From JACVRW01 sp036519295 (lineage in GTDB: Bacteria; Actinomycetota; Thermoleophilia; Solirubrobacterales; Thermoleophilaceae): a stretch of DNA of 35,403 nucleotides. Numbering within the stretch: the stretch's first letter is position 1; each line of letters opens with the position of its first letter. Location: assembly GCA_036519295.1 (NCBI GenBank), contig DATDLN010000184.1, positions 1 to 35,403 on the forward strand. Reading direction: 5' to 3'. This document shows positions 31,915 through 35,403 of the stretch, in pieces. A model generated the notes under the pieces. It was not told where the DNA came from, searched no databases, and saw nothing but the letters and a program-made list of their open reading frames with translations. The position numbers and the translations under genes were made by a program.

Positions 31915-32826
31915 CTACGAGCTACGCGGGCGCAGCGGCTCGATCGTGAGCGGCCCCTCGTGGCGCTCCTCTACCTGCAGAGTCGAGTGCTCGATCCCGA
32001 AGCGCTCGTACAGCATCTCGGCCAGCTGGCGGCGGTGCGACTGCGTGTCGCAGCCCGAGCGCACGGTCACGTGCGCGGACAGCGCGGGGAAGCCCGAGGT
32101 GACCTCCCAGACGTGGAGGTCGTGCACCTCCACCACGTGCGGCTCGGCCGCGAGCGCGTTTCCGATCTCGTCCGGGTCCAGGTCGCGGGGCGCGGCCTCC
32201 AGGAGGACCCGGCCCGAGTCTCGCAGCAGGCCATAGCCCGACCGCAGCATCAGGGCGGCGACCAGCAGGGCAGCTATGCCGTCCGCGCGCGAGAAGCCCG
32301 TGGCGATGACGACGACTCCCGCGATCGCGGTGGCGATGAACGCGAACAGGTCGGTGAGCACGTGCTGGAAGGCGCCCTCCACGTTCAGGCTGCGGCGGTC
32401 CGCGCCGGCGAGGATCGCGGTGGCGGCGAGGTTGACCGCGATACCGGCCAGCGCGACCGCGACCACCGGCACGCCCTCGACGTCCGGCGGCTCGACGAGG
32501 CGGCGTACGCCCTCGAAGACCACGACCGCGGCAAGGGCCACGAGGGTGGCGCCGTTCAGCTGAGCCGAGAGGATCTCGGCTCGGCGCAGGCCGAAGGTGA
32601 AGCCGCCGCCCGCGGGACGGCGGGCGAGCCGCGCAGCGAGCAGGGCGAGCGCGATTGCGCCGGCGTCCGTGAGCATGTGGGCGGCGTCGGAGAGCAGGGC
32701 CAGGGAGGACGCGAGCAGGCCGACCACGACCTCCACCGCCATGAAGCCGAGGATCAGAGCGAACGCCGCGCTCAGCCGGCGCGAATCCGTCGTGCGTGTG
32801 GGGTCGTGGTAGTGAGCGTGCGCCAC
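31915..32826 (-). CDS. CDF-family zinc/cation efflux protein (CzcD/ZitB-like)
   Basis: 303 residues with six membrane helices and a C-terminal cytoplasmic domain. The zinc-specific metal site is intact: His50/Asp54 in SDAAHMLTDAG and His155/Asp159 in FQHVLTDLF. The C-terminal LHVWEVTSGFPALSAHVTV is the metal-sensing fold. An N-terminal His-rich start (MAHAHYHD) is common in this group. It exports Zn2+ (possibly Co2+ or Cd2+) using protons. The metallothionein-like gene lies 69 bases upstream, fitting a metal-handling pair. Confidence 0.94.
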   Translation of the reverse strand: MAHAHYHDPTRTTDSRRLSAAFALILGFMAVEVVVGLLASSLALLSDAAHMLTDAGAIALALLAARLARRPAGGGFTFGLRRAEILSAQLNGATLVALAAVVVFEGVRRLVEPPDVEGVPVVAVALAGIAVNLAATAILAGADRRSLNVEGAFQHVLTDLFAFIATAIAGVVVIATGFSRADGIAALLVAALMLRSGYGLLRDSGRVLLEAAPRDLDPDEIGNALAAEPHVVEVHDLHVWEVTSGFPALSAHVTVRSGCDTQSHRRQLAEMLYERFGIEHSTLQVEERHEGPLTIEPLRPRSS

Positions 32827-32895
32827 TCCAGCCTGATGGTCGCACGCCCGCGTTGTCCTGACCGCCCGGCCGCCGTCGGGAGGCTCCAGGCGAAG

Positions 32896-33135
32896 TTAAG
32901 CCTCGATGCGGTCGCGGGCGCCCCGCACGCCGGACTGCTCGGCGCAGTACGCGCAGCAGTACATCGAGCCGTTCGACTCGATCCCGTGACCGATGATCTT
33001 GCAGCCACAGTGCGCGCAGGTCGGGGCGATGGCGTGGATCGCGCACTCGAAGCTGTCGAACACGTGGGTCTCGCCCGCCCTCGTGATCTCCATGGTCTTG
33101 TCGTACTCGTTGCCACAGACCTCGCACTCGGCCAT
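32896..33135 (-). CDS. Metallothionein-like Cys-rich metal-binding protein
   Basis: 79 residues with nine cysteines (4, 7, 31, 40, 43, 45, 60, 61, 64) and histidines at 24, 34, 42 and 50. The block CAHCGCKIIGHGIESNG followed by YCCAYCA resembles prokaryotic metallothionein, while CEVCGNEYD and FECAIH at the start look like a treble-clef zinc site. It could buffer zinc or simply be a zinc-structured protein. Ribosome site AGGAGG five to six bases before ATG 33135. Same strand as the CDF exporter. Confidence 0.82.
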   Translation of the reverse strand: MAECEVCGNEYDKTMEITRAGETHVFDSFECAIHAIAPTCAHCGCKIIGHGIESNGSMYCCAYCAEQSGVRGARDRIEA

Positions 33136-33201
33136 GGCGTGCCTCCTCGAATCGGGGTCGCGTATTCCGTACCCGGAGCGGGGGGCGCAAAAAAGGGTGC
33201 G

Positions 33202-33951
33202 CTAGGGCGCGGGCGTGGTCTGGGACTCCGCCCCGCCGCTCTGCGGGGCAACACTCTCCGGAGCTTGCTCGGTGGTCTGCGGCTGTTGGGTCGTCGGGGT
33301 GGTAGCGGTCTCGGTCGACGGAGGTGGCTGCTCCTCCGTCGAGGTTTGCGTCTCTTGGTTCTGTTGCTCGGTGGTGTCGGTGGTGGAAGTCCGGTTCTGC
33401 TCCTCGGATTGGGACTTCTTGCTCTTGCCGCCGCCCGCGCTGAACAGCGTGGTTCTCTTGCCGCTCTTGCCGATCGACTCGCCCGCGAGCAATTCGGTCG
33501 TGGTGAACAGCACGACTCCGACGACGAACGCGATCGCCGCCGTTGCGGCGACGACCCCGTAGGCGATCCGGCGCCGGGCCGGCCGCCGCGACGACTGGCG
33601 ATAGACGCGCACAGGGCCGGCGGCGCCGGGCGGTGGGGCATCAGGATCGGGTTCGATGTCCGGGGGCTCCTGCGGGGCCGCGGTCCCGCGCTGGGCGGGC
33701 GCCTCGGGATCGGGCACCGCCGTGCTGTCGCTCGTCAACGCCTGCGCTAGCCGCTCGGTGGGGCGGTTGAGCAGCTCGCTGAGCAGCGTCACGAGCACAG
33801 GGGTGACCGCCGCGGCAATCCAGGTGCCGGCGATCCATAGCTGCGAGGTGACGGCGGCCGCCGTTGCGGACGCGACGCTCGCAATCACGAGCGTGCGCAG
33901 GTTGAGGCGGCGCTCCTCCTCGCGCGTCCGAGTGCGCGGGGACGAAGCCAT
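33202..33951 (-). CDS. Membrane protein with Thr/Gln/Glu-rich tail
   Basis: 249 residues. Two N-terminal hydrophobic segments (about 22-36 and 42-62) are followed by a Pro-rich cytoplasmic linker, an Arg-rich stop (RRPARRRIAYG), another membrane helix (about 131-155) and an extended extracytoplasmic tail rich in Thr, Gln, Ser, Pro and Glu. I recognise no domain. ATG 33951 is seven bases after TATGGT (33964-33959), giving a leaderless layout. The open frame continues far upstream, antisense to the amine oxidase, but that part is not a gene. Confidence 0.8.
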   Translation of the reverse strand: MASSPRTRTREEERRLNLRTLVIASVASATAAAVTSQLWIAGTWIAAAVTPVLVTLLSELLNRPTERLAQALTSDSTAVPDPEAPAQRGTAAPQEPPDIEPDPDAPPPGAAGPVRVYRQSSRRPARRRIAYGVVAATAAIAFVVGVVLFTTTELLAGESIGKSGKRTTLFSAGGGKSKKSQSEEQNRTSTTDTTEQQNQETQTSTEEQPPPSTETATTPTTQQPQTTEQAPESVAPQSGGAESQTTPAP

Positions 33952-34006
33952 CACGCGCACCATAGCGAGCCCTCGGTCGCGCCGCTGAGAGGCCTGGGAC
34001 GCCCGG

Positions 34007-34020
34007 TAGGGTGCGCGCGG
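34007..34020 (+). promoter_or_regulatory. -10 box of the amine oxidase gene
   Basis: TAGGGT (34007-34012) is followed by eight bases and then ATG 34021, with no ribosome site, which fits a leaderless mRNA. No convincing -35 box. Confidence 0.4.
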
Positions 34021-35385
34021 ATGGCCGAGCCGCGGAGCCACGAAGCCGACCTGGTCGTGGTCGGCGCGGGGCTGGCGGGCATGACCGCGGCGCGGGAGGC
34101 CGTCGCCTCCGGGGCGTCGGTGGTGGTCGTCGAGGCCCGCGACCGCGTCGGCGGGCGCGTGCTGAACCACGACATCGGCGGCGGGGCGGTGGTCGAGCTT
34201 GGGGGCCAATGGATCGGCCCCACCCAGGATCGGCTGGCAGCGCTGGCGGGAGAGCTCGGCGTCGGGACGTTCCCCACCCATGACGAGGGCGAGAACGTCA
34301 TCGACTACGCCGGCAGCCTGCGCCGGTACACGGGCACGATCCCGCGTATCAACCCGCTGGTGCTGCTCGACGTCCAGCGCGCGCAGCACAAGCTCAACCG
34401 GCTCGCGCGCCGGGTGCCGCTCGAGGCGCCGTGGCGGGCCTCCGATGCGGCGAGACTCGACGCGCAGACCGCGGCCACGTGGATGCGCCGCAACCTCGTC
34501 ACGCGTGCCGGGCGGGCGTTGCTCGAGCTGGGCATCGAGGCGGTCTGGGCGGCCGAGCCCGAGGAGATGTCGCTCCTCCACGTGCTCTTCTACATCCGCT
34601 CGGCCGGCAGCCTCGAGATCCTGTTCGACACCGCGGGCGGCGCGCAGCAGGATCGCTTCGTGGGCGGCTCCCAACTCGTGCCGCTGCGGCTGGCGGAGCG
34701 GCTTGGCGGGGAACGGCTCGTGCTCGGCGCGCCCGTCCGCCGGATCGAGCACGGCCCGGACGGTGTCGCGATCCATGCCGACGGCACGCTCGCCCGGGGC
34801 AGACGCGCGATCGTGGCCCTCGCGCCGACGCTCGCGGGCCGCATCGCCTACGACCCGCCGCTGCCCGGCTACCGCGATCAGCTCACGCAGCGCATGCCGC
34901 TCGGCACGGTGGGGAAGTGCATGGCGATCTACGACGAGCCGTTCTGGCGGGCGGAAGGGCTGTCCGGCCAGGCCACGAGCGACACCGGCCCCGTCAAGTT
35001 GACCTATGACAACTCTCCTCCCGGCGGTGCGCCCGGCGTGCTCCTCGGGTTCCTCGAGGGCCGGCACGCGCGCGAACTGGGGCGCCTCCCCGCGGACAAG
35101 CGCCGCTCCGCCGTGCTCGACTGCTTCGTCCGCCTGTTCGGCCCGCGCGCGGGGCGGCCCGACGCGTACGTGGAGCGCCTCTGGGCGGACGAGGAATGGT
35201 CGCGCGGCTGCTACGGCTGCCACATGCCGACGGGCGCGTGGACGAGCTACGGCCCCGCCCTGCGCGAGCCGATCGGCCCGCTTCACTGGGCGGGCGCAGA
35301 GTGCGCCACGGTGTGGAACGGCTATATGGACGGCGCGGTGCGCTCGGGCGAGCAGGCGGCGCGGGAGGCGCTGGAGCGTATCTAG
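34021..35385 (+). CDS. Flavin-containing monoamine oxidase
   Basis: 454 residues. The FAD fold begins VVVGAGLAGMTAAREAVASGASVVVVEARDRVGGRV, followed by ELGGQWIGPTQDRL. The substrate domain is in the middle, with FVGGSQLVPLRLAERLG. The C-terminal FAD contact is PLHWAGAECATVWNGYMDGAVRSGEQAA. It oxidises a primary or secondary amine, possibly a polyamine such as putrescine, to the aldehyde, ammonia and H2O2. The gene is complete. It is divergent from the tail-bearing membrane protein. Confidence 0.94.
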   Translation: MAEPRSHEADLVVVGAGLAGMTAAREAVASGASVVVVEARDRVGGRVLNHDIGGGAVVELGGQWIGPTQDRLAALAGELGVGTFPTHDEGENVIDYAGSLRRYTGTIPRINPLVLLDVQRAQHKLNRLARRVPLEAPWRASDAARLDAQTAATWMRRNLVTRAGRALLELGIEAVWAAEPEEMSLLHVLFYIRSAGSLEILFDTAGGAQQDRFVGGSQLVPLRLAERLGGERLVLGAPVRRIEHGPDGVAIHADGTLARGRRAIVALAPTLAGRIAYDPPLPGYRDQLTQRMPLGTVGKCMAIYDEPFWRAEGLSGQATSDTGPVKLTYDNSPPGGAPGVLLGFLEGRHARELGRLPADKRRSAVLDCFVRLFGPRAGRPDAYVERLWADEEWSRGCYGCHMPTGAWTSYGPALREPIGPLHWAGAECATVWNGYMDGAVRSGEQAAREALERI

Positions 35386-35403
35386 TGGGTCCGCTCGGGC
35401 GTC

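Noticed and set aside
31801..33750. 649-codon open frame on the plus strand
   Set aside because: It is antisense to the CDF exporter, metallothionein-like and tail protein genes, which have clear motifs.
33952..35286. Upstream extension of the tail protein frame
   Set aside because: It is antisense to the amine oxidase, and the leaderless box and hydrophobic N-terminus support a start at 33951.
1..35403. Mobile elements, CRISPR arrays, tRNA or rRNA genes
   Set aside because: No transposase, integrase, regularly spaced repeats or RNA gene signatures were seen on reading both strands.

Overview
The window is about 35 kb of very GC-rich chromosome with dense gene packing. It looks like an actinobacterium, and my best guess is the deep-branching Thermoleophilia/Solirubrobacterales type. 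The reasons are the split LigD genes, a bacterial RtcB-archease pair, topoisomerase IB, tandem MpsC (DUF2294) genes, an ECF41 sigma factor and many start codons placed 7-9 bases after a TAnnnT box (leaderless mRNAs). There are no rRNA or tRNA genes, insertion sequences, phage genes or CRISPR arrays that I can support. This is ordinary chromosomal sequence with several small regulatory and stress modules.

Layout. 1-130: hairpin-forming repeat. 195-5851: amino acid catabolism divergon, with an FCD-type GntR regulator and a Leu/Val/Phe-type dehydrogenase on the minus strand facing a fused indolepyruvate:ferredoxin oxidoreductase. 5848-8132: 14-TM drug efflux pump and divergent TetR with a perfect operator. 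8154-10011: NAD-dependent epimerase plus ECF41 sigma factor, preceded by a sequence that resembles an ECF41 promoter. 10016-11062: MarR and universal stress protein with two operators. 11136-14850: tight four-gene redox operon (aldo/keto reductase, VOC protein, flavoprotein, GCS2 ligase). 14847-17030: RpoD-like sigma factor divergent from a baeRF/Vms1-like protein. 17020-20117: MarR divergent from a three-gene DrrAB-like ABC exporter. 20134-21285: cupin and DUF72. 21361-22170: SigB/SigF-type sigma factor. 22359-23536: operon of lipoprotein, an unlisted 27-residue membrane miniprotein and an internally duplicated DUF6766 protein. 23693-25031: zinc-ribbon protein and topoisomerase IB. 25042-27780: two MpsC/DUF2294 proteins, RtcB ligase and archease. 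27840-28184: small basic Rho-N-like protein, then a 380-base stretch holding only hairpins. 28566-31910: nucleic acid repair block with an Fpg/Nei glycosylase and a LigD whose polymerase, ligase and phosphoesterase domains are three separate genes, the last with a frameshift. 31915-33135: CDF zinc exporter and metallothionein-like protein. 33202-35385: membrane protein with a Thr/Gln-rich tail divergent from a flavin amine oxidase.

How it works together. Stress response and macromolecule repair are the common threads: three sigma factors, a UspA, RNA repair (RtcB/archease), ribosome-rescue-like baeRF, DNA end repair (LigD parts), base excision (Fpg/Nei), metal buffering and two drug exporters with local repressors. 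The most distinctive items are the ECF41 module with its matching promoter motif, the lipoprotein-miniprotein-DUF6766 operon, the frameshifted LigD phosphoesterase and the repeated leaderless promoter layout. All functional calls come from reading protein motifs by eye; no database search was run.
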